Source of the DNA: Bryobacteraceae bacterium
GTDB lineage: Bacteria > Acidobacteriota > Terriglobia > Bryobacterales > Bryobacteraceae
Assembly: GCA_026002855.1 (NCBI GenBank)
Contig: BPGD01000001.1
Span: forward strand, 1,825,972 to 1,889,971
Length of the DNA stretch: 64,000 nt
Direction of reading: 5' to 3'
Shown here: one piece after another, positions 29,437 to 37,461 of the stretch
Layout of the letters: the number at the start of each line of letters is the position of its first letter
Position numbering within the stretch: the first letter of the stretch is position 1
Program-made: the position numbers and the translations under genes
The notes under the pieces: model-generated
Seen by the model: only the letters and a program-made list of their open reading frames with translations
Databases searched by the model: none
What the model was told of the DNA's origin: nothing

Positions 29437-30420
29437 TCAGTACGCGCCGCATTCCATCAGGCAGCGGATCTCCTGCGGATCCTGCGTCTTGCCAAGGATC
29501 AGCATCAGCCGGATGCGTGCCTTGGCGGCGTTGAGCGTTCCGGCGAAGAGCACGCCCCGCTGCCGCAGGTCATGGCCGCTGCCTTCATAGCCGTAGATAT
29601 CCAGCACCCGCCCGTGGGCGCAGCGGGTGGCGATGACCACCGGGATGCCCGCGTCGATGGCGCGCTGGATGGCGGGCACCGCCTGCGGCGTTACGTTGCC
29701 GCGTCCGGTTCCTTCGACGACGATGCCGCGGGCGCCGCTCTCGCGGGCGAAGTCCATGAAGCGGCCGTCTGCGCCGGCGCACATCGTCACCAGGTCGACG
29801 CGCGGCTCCAGCCGCGGCGCGTCGATTACGACGCGATCCACCAGCCGTCGGCCGAAGATCACGCGGTCGACGTCGACCAGGCCCAGCGGGCCGAAAACCG
29901 GACTCTGGAACGTCTCCAGTTGCTGGGTGTCCGTCTTGGTGGCTTCGCTTGCCGGATGGATCATCTGGTTGAGCACCACGAAAACGCCCTGCCCTCGCGC
30001 CTGCGGACTCAGCACGGTCCGAATGGCGGCTGAAAGATTGGCCGGCCCGTCAAAACCCGGCTCGCTCACCGTGCGCATCGCCCCGACCACGGCCACCGGT
30101 TTTTCAGAAGTGTGCCGCAGGTCGAGCAGATAGGCCGTTTCCTCGAGCGTGTCCGTGCCGTGGGTCACCACAGCGCCTACGATCTCCTCGCGTTGAAGCT
30201 CGCGGCGCAGGATCTCGCTCACCTCCCACATCCGCTCCAGGGTCATGTGCGGGCCCGGGTAGCGGCCGTATTCCAGGACCTCCAGTTCGGCGAGCCGCAG
30301 GAGGGCAGGGTCGTGCTCCAGCAACTCCCGGGCGCCCAGCGCGGGAACGGCGGCTCCGACGACCGGGTCGTAGCGCATCCCGATGGTCCCGCCGGTGAAG
30401 AGAACAAGGACGCGCGGCAT
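29437..30420 (-). CDS. L-asparaginase (type I/II asparaginase fold)
   Basis: A 327-residue enzyme hydrolysing asparagine to aspartate and ammonia. It shows the first threonine nucleophile in VLFTGGTIGM (about residues 7-16), the second in VVTHGTDTLEETAYLL (about 85-100), and conserved VGAMR and GLVVEGTGRGNV-type (GIVVEGTGRGNV) segments. No signal peptide, so it is probably cytoplasmic. It lies 86 bases upstream of the cytochrome cluster on the same strand and could feed into that transcript, although the gap suggests an independent unit. Confidence 0.9.
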   Translation of the reverse strand: MPRVLVLFTGGTIGMRYDPVVGAAVPALGARELLEHDPALLRLAELEVLEYGRYPGPHMTLERMWEVSEILRRELQREEIVGAVVTHGTDTLEETAYLLDLRHTSEKPVAVVGAMRTVSEPGFDGPANLSAAIRTVLSPQARGQGVFVVLNQMIHPASEATKTDTQQLETFQSPVFGPLGLVDVDRVIFGRRLVDRVVIDAPRLEPRVDLVTMCAGADGRFMDFARESGARGIVVEGTGRGNVTPQAVPAIQRAIDAGIPVVIATRCAHGRVLDIYGYEGSGHDLRQRGVLFAGTLNAAKARIRLMLILGKTQDPQEIRCLMECGAY

Positions 30421-30495
30421 GGCACTCTTGATTGTCGCGCCTTCTCAACGAGGGAGTGTGAGAGCGGCCCCAAATGGCGGCCACCAATTCCACAG

Positions 30496-30774
30496 GTGAC
30501 CTGTCCGCAAACAGTCCCACTGATACGCCCCTCGGCATTCGCACGGCTGGTCCGCGCCGCCTGCCCGCGGTGTGGATGCTTCGACGCCCTGCGCTCGCGG
30601 CGGCGGACGGGGTTGGACCATTTCCTGGGTCTTTTGGGCCTGCGCCCGTTCCGCTGCCAGGGTTGCCATCACCGCTTCCATGCGTGGCCTTCGCTGAGAC
30701 TGCTGCCCAGCGTGCCCGCCGCCGGGCGGTCGGTGCTTCCCGGGTCGAGCCACCGGAAGCAGCGCGCTTGCTGA
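30496..30774 (+). CDS. Small zinc-ribbon protein
   Basis: A frame encoding CPRCGCFDALRSRRRTGLDHFLGLLGLRPFRCQGCHHRFH, a zinc ribbon of the C-x2-C ... C-x2-C kind with a hydrophobic centre (LDHFLGLLGLRPF). Many Acidobacteria encode such small ribbons. The start is uncertain: GTG at 30496 has no good ribosome-binding site, and earlier codons in the frame overlap the asparaginase gene on the other strand. With GTG 30496 the product is 92 residues, ending in a basic tail. Confidence 0.5.
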   Translation: MTCPQTVPLIRPSAFARLVRAACPRCGCFDALRSRRRTGLDHFLGLLGLRPFRCQGCHHRFHAWPSLRLLPSVPAAGRSVLPGSSHRKQRAC

Positions 30775-30803
30775 GGGAGCTGAGCGCATCTCCGTGATTG
30801 AGA

Positions 30804-30818
30804 CGATAAAAATTATCG
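30804..30818. promoter_or_regulatory. Palindromic operator candidate upstream of the porin gene
   Basis: CGATAA-AAA-TTATCG is a perfect 6-bp inverted repeat in an AT-rich island, just upstream of the likely -35 of the porin promoter. Its position and symmetry suit a dimeric regulator. Confidence 0.45.
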
Positions 30819-30819
30819 A

Positions 30820-30848
30820 TTTGTGCTTTTTCCTTCGCTGGCGCATAC
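30820..30848 (+). promoter_or_regulatory. Probable sigma-70 promoter of the porin gene
   Basis: TTGTGC (30820-30825), 17 bases, then CATACT (about 30843-30848). Each hexamer keeps the most conserved positions. It would give a leader of about 140 bases before the ATG at 30998. Confidence 0.5.
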
Positions 30849-30877
30849 TGATCTCCGGGTCCGGAAAACTCCCCGCC

Positions 30878-30912
30878 TGAGCGGGACTGGGTAGTTCCGT
30901 CGCATCGTCCCG
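30878..30912 (+). ncRNA. Stem-loop in the porin 5' leader
   Basis: AGCGGGAC (30878-30885) pairs perfectly with GTCCCGCT (30905-30912) across a 19-base loop, inside a leader of about 140 bases. It may be a control element (attenuation or ligand- or protein-binding). I could not match it to a known riboswitch. Confidence 0.4.
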
Positions 30913-30997
30913 CTACGACCGGATTCCAGCGCCTTCCGGTGAGCAGCGTTGCCCGCCACGGCGCGTCATTTCCCGCAAATGTCCGGAGGAAAAGACG

Positions 30998-32128
30998 ATG
31001 CGCCCAACGTGTGTCCTGTTGCCTTGGATCGCTGTCTGCGCCCTGGCGCAGACGAACGACACAAGCAGTCAACCGGCTGCCGCGCCCGATGCCTTCCGCT
31101 GGAAGCGGCTGAATTTCAGCGGCTACCTGGATGCCTTCTATGACCTGAACTACAATCACCCGGCATCGGGATCCTCGCAATTGCAGGCCTTCAACCTGAC
31201 GGCGGACAAATGGAGCCTGGGCAACGCCACCGCAGTGATGGCCCTGGATCCAGCGCCATTCGGATTTCGTGTGGATGCGGGCGCCGGCCGCACCTACGAT
31301 GCCTTCTGGCTGAGCGAGCCCTCCCATACAAACTGGACCCGCCACTTCCTGAACGCGTATGTGTCTCTGAAGCCTGCTTCCTGGAAGGGTGTGCAGTTCG
31401 ATTTCGGGAAGTTTGTCACCAGTGCCGGCGCGGAGGTCACCGAGAGCCACCTGAACTGGAACTACTCGCGCAGCCTGCTGTTTGCCTTTGGTCCGTATTA
31501 CCATACCGGGCTGCGCGCCTCCGTGCCTCTCAACCCGAAGTGGACTTTGGGCGGGGCCCTGATCACCGGCTGGAACACCATCCGGGACAACAATTCCGGT
31601 AAGAGCTTTGGCGTCACCGCCGCGGGCAACCTCGGCAAGGTGCAGCTCGCCAACACCTACTACGCCGGACCCGAACGAACCGGTACGAATGAAGGCTGGC
31701 GGCACTTCTACGACGCCGTTGTCACTCTCACGCCGGCACGCCGCGTCACGATGTATGCAAACTTCGATGTCGGCACGCAGCGCAGCCCCGCGGCGCCGGC
31801 CGCCACCTTCTGGGGCGTGGCCTGGGCGGCGCGAATCCAGCTCACACCCAACTTTGCGATCTCGCCGCGACTGGAGCACTACAGCGACCGGAACGGATTC
31901 TGGACCGGTTCGCCAAACTGGTTCCGGGAGTACACGCTCACGGCCGAGTCACGGTTGAACGATTGCCTGATCTCGCGCCTCGAAATCCGCAAGGACTGGT
32001 CTCGAGAGCCTTTCTTCCAAATGGGCCCCGGAGGCGACCTACGCCGGCACCAAATGATGCTGGTGGCCGGGTTGATGGTGGTGGTCAAGCCGGGCCTTTT
32101 CGCCCTCGCGGGCCGAAACGGCAAGTAG
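30998..32128 (+). CDS. Outer-membrane beta-barrel porin, OmpL-like (BBP2 family)
   Basis: A 376-residue exported protein (short signal ending CALAQT). After a short linker it reads FSGYLDAFYDLNYNHP, then alternating strands with aromatic girdles (VQFDFGKFVTSAGAEV, HTGLRASVPLNPKWTLGGALITGWNTI, WRHFYDAVVTLTPARRVTMYANFDVG, NWFREYTLTAESRLNDCLISRLEIRKDWS), as in the OmpL-like porin-2 family. GGAGG lies nine bases before the ATG. The leader is long and structured. The transported solute is unknown. The protein ends ...LFALAGRNGK, not in the common terminal aromatic residue. Confidence 0.85.
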   Translation: MRPTCVLLPWIAVCALAQTNDTSSQPAAAPDAFRWKRLNFSGYLDAFYDLNYNHPASGSSQLQAFNLTADKWSLGNATAVMALDPAPFGFRVDAGAGRTYDAFWLSEPSHTNWTRHFLNAYVSLKPASWKGVQFDFGKFVTSAGAEVTESHLNWNYSRSLLFAFGPYYHTGLRASVPLNPKWTLGGALITGWNTIRDNNSGKSFGVTAAGNLGKVQLANTYYAGPERTGTNEGWRHFYDAVVTLTPARRVTMYANFDVGTQRSPAAPAATFWGVAWAARIQLTPNFAISPRLEHYSDRNGFWTGSPNWFREYTLTAESRLNDCLISRLEIRKDWSREPFFQMGPGGDLRRHQMMLVAGLMVVVKPGLFALAGRNGK

Positions 32129-32483
32129 CGCAACCGGACCACGGGCGGTCGCCTCGCCGGCCGTGTTCAACCTGGTTCCACCGATGCAACAGCGCCGTGA
32201 TGGCTCCCTCGACTGCCACCAGCGACCACGGTTTTGCCAGGCTGTGCGGCCACCGCGGACTCCGGCCGCTACCCCCACGGTTCTTCGTTTGCACGAGGAA
32301 TGCGCGGCCGCGACACACCGCGATCCCCGCCTGCATCCAGGAACGGCTCTCACAAAGTTGTGGCGCTCCACCGATGCAGAACGGTCAGAATCTTCCCGGG
32401 CTTGCTGGCGCTGTAGCGTCTACGAGAGTCAGGCCGTATTCAACGGCACAACCCCTGCGGCTGTCCTGCACGGTCAGGAGGAT
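32129..32483. other. Gene-free stretch between convergent porin and thiD genes
   Basis: No frame here looks like a real protein in either direction. A 12-base direct repeat (TCCACCGATGCA) occurs at 32177-32188 and 32367-32378, 190 bases apart. The stretch may hold decayed sequence, but nothing is recognisable. Confidence 0.5.
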
Positions 32484-33266
32484 TCATTCAACGGCAGCGT
32501 GGTGGTTCACCGGGCCGGAACCGCCGCCCAGCCCGGGATTTGTCCGGATCGCCTCAGAGATGAAACGTTTGGCTCGGGCTACTGCCTCGGGCAACTCGAG
32601 GCCGAGGGCCAGACAGGCCGTGATGGCCGCCGAGTAGGTGCAGCCTGTCCCATGCGTGTGCTGCGTCCCGTATCTCGGCGATCGATAGTGCCGGATCTCG
32701 CCCCGGTGAAACAGCACGTCCACCGCCTCTCCCTCCAGATGGCCGCCCTTCACGAGCACCGACGCGCCCGTTCGGTCAAAAATCCGCCGCGCGGCCTCTT
32801 CCATCTGGCGCATGCCCGTGATTTCGCAGCCGGCCAGGGCCGAGGCTTCATGCAGGTTCGGCGTAATCAGCGCCGCGTGCGGCAGCAGCCGGCTGACGAG
32901 CACCGGCCGCGCGCCGGCGGCGATGAGCGGCGCGCCGTGTTTGGAAATCATCACCGGGTCGACGATCAGCGGGGCGCGCAGCCGCGCGGCCACCTCCGCC
33001 ACGGCCTCAATGATGGCGGCGTTGCCCAACGCGCCGGTCTTGGCCGCCTGCGGCGGAATGTCATCGATCACCGACTCCACCTGCGCCTGCACCAGCCGCG
33101 GTTCCAGACAAAACACCTCGAAAACGTTTCGGGTGTTCTGCACCGTCACCAGTGTCACGGCGGCTTCCCCGTAAACGCCAAACTGATGGAATGTCTTCAG
33201 GTCGGCCTGGATGCCGGCCCCGCCGCTCGGATCGGACCCCGCGATGGTCAGCGCGACAGGCTTCAC
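32484..33266 (-). CDS. thiD: Hydroxymethylpyrimidine/phosphomethylpyrimidine kinase ThiD
   Basis: A 260-residue ribokinase-fold enzyme phosphorylating HMP and HMP-P in thiamine synthesis. Signatures: ALTIAGSDPSGGAGIQADLKTF (about residues 5-26), VTVQNT, IVDPVMISKHG (about 110-120), TPNLHEASALAG, SVLVKGGH and THGTGCTYSAAI with the catalytic Cys/Asp-region anion hole (about 210-221). Start taken as GTG at 33266, where homology begins; GAGGGA lies directly upstream. It is the only thiamine gene seen here, and the neighbour upstream is unrelated. Confidence 0.93.
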   Translation of the reverse strand: MKPVALTIAGSDPSGGAGIQADLKTFHQFGVYGEAAVTLVTVQNTRNVFEVFCLEPRLVQAQVESVIDDIPPQAAKTGALGNAAIIEAVAEVAARLRAPLIVDPVMISKHGAPLIAAGARPVLVSRLLPHAALITPNLHEASALAGCEITGMRQMEEAARRIFDRTGASVLVKGGHLEGEAVDVLFHRGEIRHYRSPRYGTQHTHGTGCTYSAAITACLALGLELPEAVARAKRFISEAIRTNPGLGGGSGPVNHHAAVE

Positions 33267-33276
33267 TCCCTCAGTG

Positions 33277-35043
33277 TCACTCAAACCGGAGCCGGCCTGT
33301 CGTCGTCCGGCCCGCGGAATTGGAAATCTCCACCTCCACCGAGTCAAGCTCCGTGTGCGTGCCAGACACCGGAAAATGCGCCCGCAACCGGAAGGCGCTG
33401 CCCGACACGGCCCTGTAATAGTCGGCGAACTGTTGGCCGACGTCGACTTCGATCCGGCCTGGCGCCGCTGTCTGTCCTGACCTCAGATAAAACGTGAAGG
33501 CCAGCTTCGACGCCGACCGCACCGTGTCGTACCCGGTCAGGATGATCTCCGCGTTGGCGCTGGCAACGCTGGCCTTCACGCTTTGCAGGACCACCGCGGC
33601 CGGTGCAATCCGAAAACTCGCCTGGGCCGACCTGCTACCGACCGTGACCCGAAGCTGGACGAGCCCCGCCGTCGTGCCCGTCTGGACAAGCAGCTCTCCC
33701 GTCGCTGTCGACCCCTCGCTGATTGTCAGGGGGACCGTCCGCACAGAGCTCGGCAACAGCATCACCGCCGTATCATCCGGCAACCCGGCATCCGGCACGA
33801 AAGAAACACTCACGGCCGCAGTGAGATTCGTCCGCGCTGCCTCGGACAGTTTCACGCGGAACCGCACCTGCCGCGCCGGCCCAGGCTCGTCCAGCAATTC
33901 AATTGAGGGCGTCGGCGTCGGAAAATCCGTGACAGTGACCTCAACCGGAAAAGTGCGCGCCCCCTCCTGCACGCTGCCTCTGGCGACGCCTGCCTTGTCG
34001 GATGAAAACCGAATTGTGTAGTAACCGGTGTCCACCCCAAGCTCCAGAGAGAAACCTTCGCCGGACACGGACAGAGCAACAGCAGGTGTGACCCGCACCC
34101 GCCGGGCGAGAACGGAACGGCGCTCCACCGACCCCAGCGAGGTCGCCTCCCCTGCTTTCATCATCTGCCAGCCGGAGGCTGTCTCCACCTCCAGCACAGG
34201 CAGGCCCTCGCTGGAACCCATCAGAGTCACCTTTAAGTCATTGATGTACAAAGTTCGCTGATATTGTCCCGGCGCCTCGGGCGTAAACCGGACCCAGAAG
34301 TCAGCGAAGTCGCCCGGAGCAATGGTTCGGGGTGGAAAGAACTGGTCGAATGTCTTGAAAGGGCCGGGATCAATGGAAAGGCGAGTAATAACTACCGCTA
34401 TAGTTCCAGTATTTCTCACCCGGAATCGGGCCACGGAAGAGTCGCCCGGGGCTGCCGGTGGCATGGTGAAGGAGCTCCCCACCGGTTTCTCCACACCTGC
34501 CTCCACCAGGAAAAGCTGGAACACCGGAGTGTCGGCCAGGGGAACTGCCCACGGGACTCCCTCCGAGTCCCTAACAAGAATGCTGTCCCCAGACCTCTCA
34601 AGAACATAGCCCGCTCCAATCACTTCGGGCCAGTCCGGTTCGTTGGCCGACTCTTCTGACTCCAGGAACCTGAATTGCCGTCCTGACAGGTCGAACTCAA
34701 ATACCTCATTTGTCGCAGGAAAGAAAAAGCGAACAATCCCCTGTTCGCGTTCAAACCGCGCCGCCGCCGATCCTTCCGGGACGGCGAACTCCAGCCACTC
34801 GCCAGAGCGGGGCATACGAATCCAGAGCCGATCCGCCGTCTTCCACCAGAGCAACTGCCCATCGTAGCCCGCACTGAGAACTCCCTCTGGGACGACCACC
34901 GGGGACTCCCAATGGCCAGGCCAGCCGACAAGCGCCCGCAGTGCGCCTTTTCCGTCCCAAAAGTAACCGGCCACCGGCCGCTCCTGAGCGTTCATGCTGC
35001 CAACGGCCAGCAATCCTAAGACAAAGAAAGCTCGAGAACTCAT
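33277..35043 (-). CDS. Exported beta-rich hypothetical protein with Ig-like modules (588 aa)
   Basis: Signal MSSRAFFVLGLLAVGSMNAQ, then about 170 residues of propeller-like strands (YFWDGKGALRALVGWPGHWESPVVV, RLWIRMPRSGEWLEFAV). A choice-of-anchor/ASPM-Hydin-like module (VARFRVRNTGTIAVVITRLSIDPGPFKTF...PRTIAPGDFADFWVRFTPEAPGQYQRTLYI, about residues 230-300) and further beta-sandwich repeats follow to the end. No enzyme motif. It is coupled to the upstream Ig-like gene through an ATGA overlap, and ten bases separate its stop from the thiD start. Probably a surface or periplasmic structural protein. Confidence 0.78.
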   Translation of the reverse strand: MSSRAFFVLGLLAVGSMNAQERPVAGYFWDGKGALRALVGWPGHWESPVVVPEGVLSAGYDGQLLWWKTADRLWIRMPRSGEWLEFAVPEGSAAARFEREQGIVRFFFPATNEVFEFDLSGRQFRFLESEESANEPDWPEVIGAGYVLERSGDSILVRDSEGVPWAVPLADTPVFQLFLVEAGVEKPVGSSFTMPPAAPGDSSVARFRVRNTGTIAVVITRLSIDPGPFKTFDQFFPPRTIAPGDFADFWVRFTPEAPGQYQRTLYINDLKVTLMGSSEGLPVLEVETASGWQMMKAGEATSLGSVERRSVLARRVRVTPAVALSVSGEGFSLELGVDTGYYTIRFSSDKAGVARGSVQEGARTFPVEVTVTDFPTPTPSIELLDEPGPARQVRFRVKLSEAARTNLTAAVSVSFVPDAGLPDDTAVMLLPSSVRTVPLTISEGSTATGELLVQTGTTAGLVQLRVTVGSRSAQASFRIAPAAVVLQSVKASVASANAEIILTGYDTVRSASKLAFTFYLRSGQTAAPGRIEVDVGQQFADYYRAVSGSAFRLRAHFPVSGTHTELDSVEVEISNSAGRTTTGRLRFE

Positions 35044-35660
35044 GGTTTTCCTACGGTAATTGTAGGAGCGCCGATGGAGGGCGGGACGATCACCGCTGCC
35101 GGGGGTGCATACGAAACCGGCTGACCGCCTCCCTTGCCCGCCATGGCCGCCCCGGCAGCGGCTCCCGCACCGATCAAGGCCACCACCAGCCACTTCTTCC
35201 CCGACGAAGGCGCTTTAAAAGCCGGGTTCGTACGATCCTCCCGGCTGACCGTGGCGTGCGAGGAGATCTCAACCGGAATCCGTGCGCGGCCCTGCCGCCC
35301 CGCCTGGGTGACCACCACTTCGATCTCCAACCGCCCGGAGATTCCTCCCCACTGAATGCCGTACACGGTGGCCTGACCTCGTGCATCGGTCACTGTGCTC
35401 TCCGTGCGCAGACCGCTGGCAAAACTGCCGGTGGCACCTTCGGCCGGGAGGCGGAAATGCACGGTGGCGCCCTGAACAGGCTTGCCCGTGTCGTCAGAAA
35501 CTACGACTGTAAATCTGCGAGAAGAAAACGTCTGCCTGGGAACCACCGCCCCAGCGCCCTCGCGTACTTCCACGCGGAGAGAGTCCTGCCCCCAGGTCAG
35601 AACAGGGATCAAGAGCCAGACGGCCCACCGCAGACACGGAACTCCCGGCGTCGCACGCAT
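35040..35660 (-). CDS. Exported Ig-like (Big_1-type) protein with glycine-rich membrane segment
   Basis: A 206-residue protein. Signal CLRWAVWLLIPVLTWGQ is followed by one bacterial-Ig/invasin-type domain (RFTVVVSDDTGKPVQGATVHFRLPAEGATGSF...TVTDARGQATVYGIQWGG, about residues 45-110), a linker, then KKWLVVALIGAGAAAGAAMAGKGGG (about 153-178), a Gly/Ala transmembrane-like segment, and a Pro-rich tail. Start ATG 35660 has AAGAAGG immediately upstream. Acidobacteria encode many such two-part proteins; the role is unknown. Confidence 0.78.
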   Translation of the reverse strand: MRATPGVPCLRWAVWLLIPVLTWGQDSLRVEVREGAGAVVPRQTFSSRRFTVVVSDDTGKPVQGATVHFRLPAEGATGSFASGLRTESTVTDARGQATVYGIQWGGISGRLEIEVVVTQAGRQGRARIPVEISSHATVSREDRTNPAFKAPSSGKKWLVVALIGAGAAAGAAMAGKGGGQPVSYAPPAAVIVPPSIGAPTITVGKP

Positions 35661-35694
35661 CCTTCTTGACCTGCCTTTCCGGCGGGCCAAGGAC

Positions 35695-36402
35695 TCAGTG
35701 CTGGACCAGGACGACGGTGATGTTGTCCGGGCCGCCGGCCTTGCGCGCCGCCTCAATAAGTAAGTGGGCGCGCTCCTCCAAAGATATCGGGCGAAGTAGA
35801 ATCTCCCGAATTTCTTCTTCGCTGACCACCCCGTGCAGGCCGTCGGTCGAAAGAAGGATCAGGCTGCCTGGAAGCAGCTCCACGGGAAAGACCTGAACGC
35901 GCAGCTCCGGGCTCACTCCCAGCGCCATGGTGAGAACATGCCGCATGGGATGCGTCCGCAGATTTTCCTCGCTAATGCCCAGCGGCCGCCCCACTTCGTT
36001 CACCCAGGACATGTCCTGCGTGAGCTGTTCGAGCGACTCGCCCTGCAATATCCACGCGCGGCTGTCTCCGACGTTCGCTACAACGCACTCATTGCCGGTT
36101 TCCAGCAGGCAGACCAGCGTTGTGCCCATGCCCCGGAGCCGCGGGTCGGCATTGGCCGCGTCCAGAATCCGCTGGTTGGCGTGCTCAATGGCCCGGACCA
36201 GGGTCTCCGCATCGCGGATGGAGGTGGATTTCAGAAACGAGTGGACGCTCTGCACCGCCATCTGCGAGGCCACTTCACCGGCTTCGGCGCCGCCCATGCC
36301 GTCGGCAACGATATACAGCCCGAGGCCTGGATCGACCAGGAAGGAATCCTCGTTATTCGTTCTGACGCAACCGACGTCGCTGAGCCCGAAAGATGAGAGC
36401 AC
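35695..36402 (-). CDS. PP2C-family serine/threonine protein phosphatase (Stp/PrpC type)
   Basis: A 235-residue metal-dependent phosphatase. It has all family motifs: VRTNNEDSF, VADGMGGAEAGEVAS (metal-binding Asp-Gly), GMGTTLVCLL, VANVGDSRAW, LSTDGLHGVV and GGPDNITVVLV. The start is uncertain: GTG 36402 follows AGGGA, while the TTG four codons upstream (36414) overlaps a perfect TATAAT (36414-36419), which looks like the promoter -10. No Ser/Thr kinase partner is within this window. Intracellular. Confidence 0.92.
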   Translation of the reverse strand: MLSSFGLSDVGCVRTNNEDSFLVDPGLGLYIVADGMGGAEAGEVASQMAVQSVHSFLKSTSIRDAETLVRAIEHANQRILDAANADPRLRGMGTTLVCLLETGNECVVANVGDSRAWILQGESLEQLTQDMSWVNEVGRPLGISEENLRTHPMRHVLTMALGVSPELRVQVFPVELLPGSLILLSTDGLHGVVSEEEIREILLRPISLEERAHLLIEAARKAGGPDNITVVLVQH

Positions 36403-36413
36403 GGTTCCCTGCA

Positions 36414-36419
36414 ATTATA
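36414..36419 (-). promoter_or_regulatory. TATAAT -10 box before the PP2C gene
   Basis: A perfect -10 hexamer on the minus strand. No good -35 is 16-18 bases upstream (ATGCGC at best). If used, the message would begin close to the GTG at 36402, giving a very short leader. Confidence 0.4.
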
Positions 36420-36519
36420 GACGCAAATTCACGCGGGCGCATCGTGCGAATACCATGCTGCGGCACGCCTCACTCTGAATTACGGAACCGGAGCGCATTT
36501 CCTTTTTTCGTCCGCGTGC

Positions 36520-36550
36520 AAAAAGCCCCCGGCGGTGCTGCGCCGGGGGC
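36520..36550 (-). terminator. Rho-independent terminator of the BON-domain gene
   Basis: On the minus strand GCCCCCGGCG (36541-36550) pairs with CGCCGGGGGC (36525-36534) around CAGCAC, followed by TTTTT (36520-36524). It lies just after the stop at 36573. Confidence 0.88.
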
Positions 36551-36572
36551 GTGCCGCCAGCCCCGGGCCGGC

Positions 36573-37136
36573 TCAGGATTTCCGCTTCGCCGTCCGATGC
36601 GGCGCAACCGTAATCTCGTTGTCCACCCCGAAGACTCCCGGAATCTCTCCGGCCAGTATCCCCGCCACGTTGCGTTCCGCCTCCGAATCGACCGTGCCGT
36701 ACAGCGTAATGTTGCCGTTGTCCACGATGATCTGGATTGCCGGCAGCGCGCCCATGGCGTACCGCGACAGCATCGGATTGGAGAACAGCCGGCGATAAGC
36801 GGCAATCCGGATCCGATCATCGTACGGCGACAGGGGCAGCACCCGGATCTGATTGTCCACCCGCTCCACGCCTTCGATCCTCTTCACCAGATTCTCCGCC
36901 TCGGATTTCAGCTCAGGCCGGTGGACCGCGCCCGTCAATTTCACCGTGCGCCCGTCGGTCTGGAATTCAATATGGTCGAAGACACTGAGCCAGGGCATCA
37001 TCACCAGCTCGTGCCGAACCTTCTCCGCCATTTTCCTCGCCAGCAGCGCGGAAGTCTCGTTTTCCGGATCCACCGCGAACGCCCGGGCCGCCGTCAACCC
37101 GAGCCCAAGAGCCAGAACCATCCAGAAGCGTCTCAT
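36573..37136 (-). CDS. Exported protein with two BON domains
   Basis: A 187-residue periplasmic protein: signal MRRFWMVLALGLGLTAARAFA, then two BON modules (VFDHIEFQTDGRTVKLTGAVHRPELKSEAENLVKRIEGVERVDNQIRVLP, about residues 50-100; AIQIIVDNGNITLYGTVDSEAERNVAGILAGEIPGVFGVDNEITVAP, about 132-178). BON domains bind membrane lipids or phospholipid, as in OsmY. ATG 37136 has AAAGGAGG seven bases upstream, the best ribosome-binding site in this part. Followed by a strong terminator. Likely an osmotic or envelope stress protein. Confidence 0.88.
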   Translation of the reverse strand: MRRFWMVLALGLGLTAARAFAVDPENETSALLARKMAEKVRHELVMMPWLSVFDHIEFQTDGRTVKLTGAVHRPELKSEAENLVKRIEGVERVDNQIRVLPLSPYDDRIRIAAYRRLFSNPMLSRYAMGALPAIQIIVDNGNITLYGTVDSEAERNVAGILAGEIPGVFGVDNEITVAPHRTAKRKS

Positions 37137-37461
37137 CTCGTGCCTCCTTTCCGCTTCGCCCCGAACCGGCGCACGGCCCATGCCATTTCGGCCCGCCTTT
37201 TGTTTTCAGTCATCCAGGTGGAAGTCCTCGCGCAGGGTCCATGCAAAACTGCCGCGCTGCGCGCAATCCTTGCGCGGACGGGCCCGGATCCGCCGATAGC
37301 CGCCGTCGCCCACCCGAAGCGGCGGGGCGCCCGCTCAGCCGACAGCACGCTTGTGGTCGCACAAAGCCACAATCGACGCTTCTTTCCGCCTGATGTAGCG
37401 GGCCGCGGCCAGGCGCAGTCCACGCGCCGGCGCAGCAGGACGCAGGGCGGCTGCCCGCCTG
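37137..37461. other. Gene-free stretch between the BON gene and a TonB receptor gene
   Basis: About 325 bases with no convincing coding frame. Short GC-rich inverted repeats occur near 37446-37459 just after the TonB receptor stop (GGCGG/CCGCC), without a T run. The rest should hold the BON promoter, but I see no clear hexamers. Confidence 0.5.

Noticed and set aside
30474-30797. A 107-codon ATG frame overlapping the zinc-ribbon frame
   Set aside because: The Pro/Ala-rich translation shows no domain, while the overlapping frame has a clear C-x2-C/C-x2-C ribbon.
30878-30997. Porin leader as a known riboswitch
   Set aside because: I could not match the conserved core of any class by eye; only a hairpin is supported.
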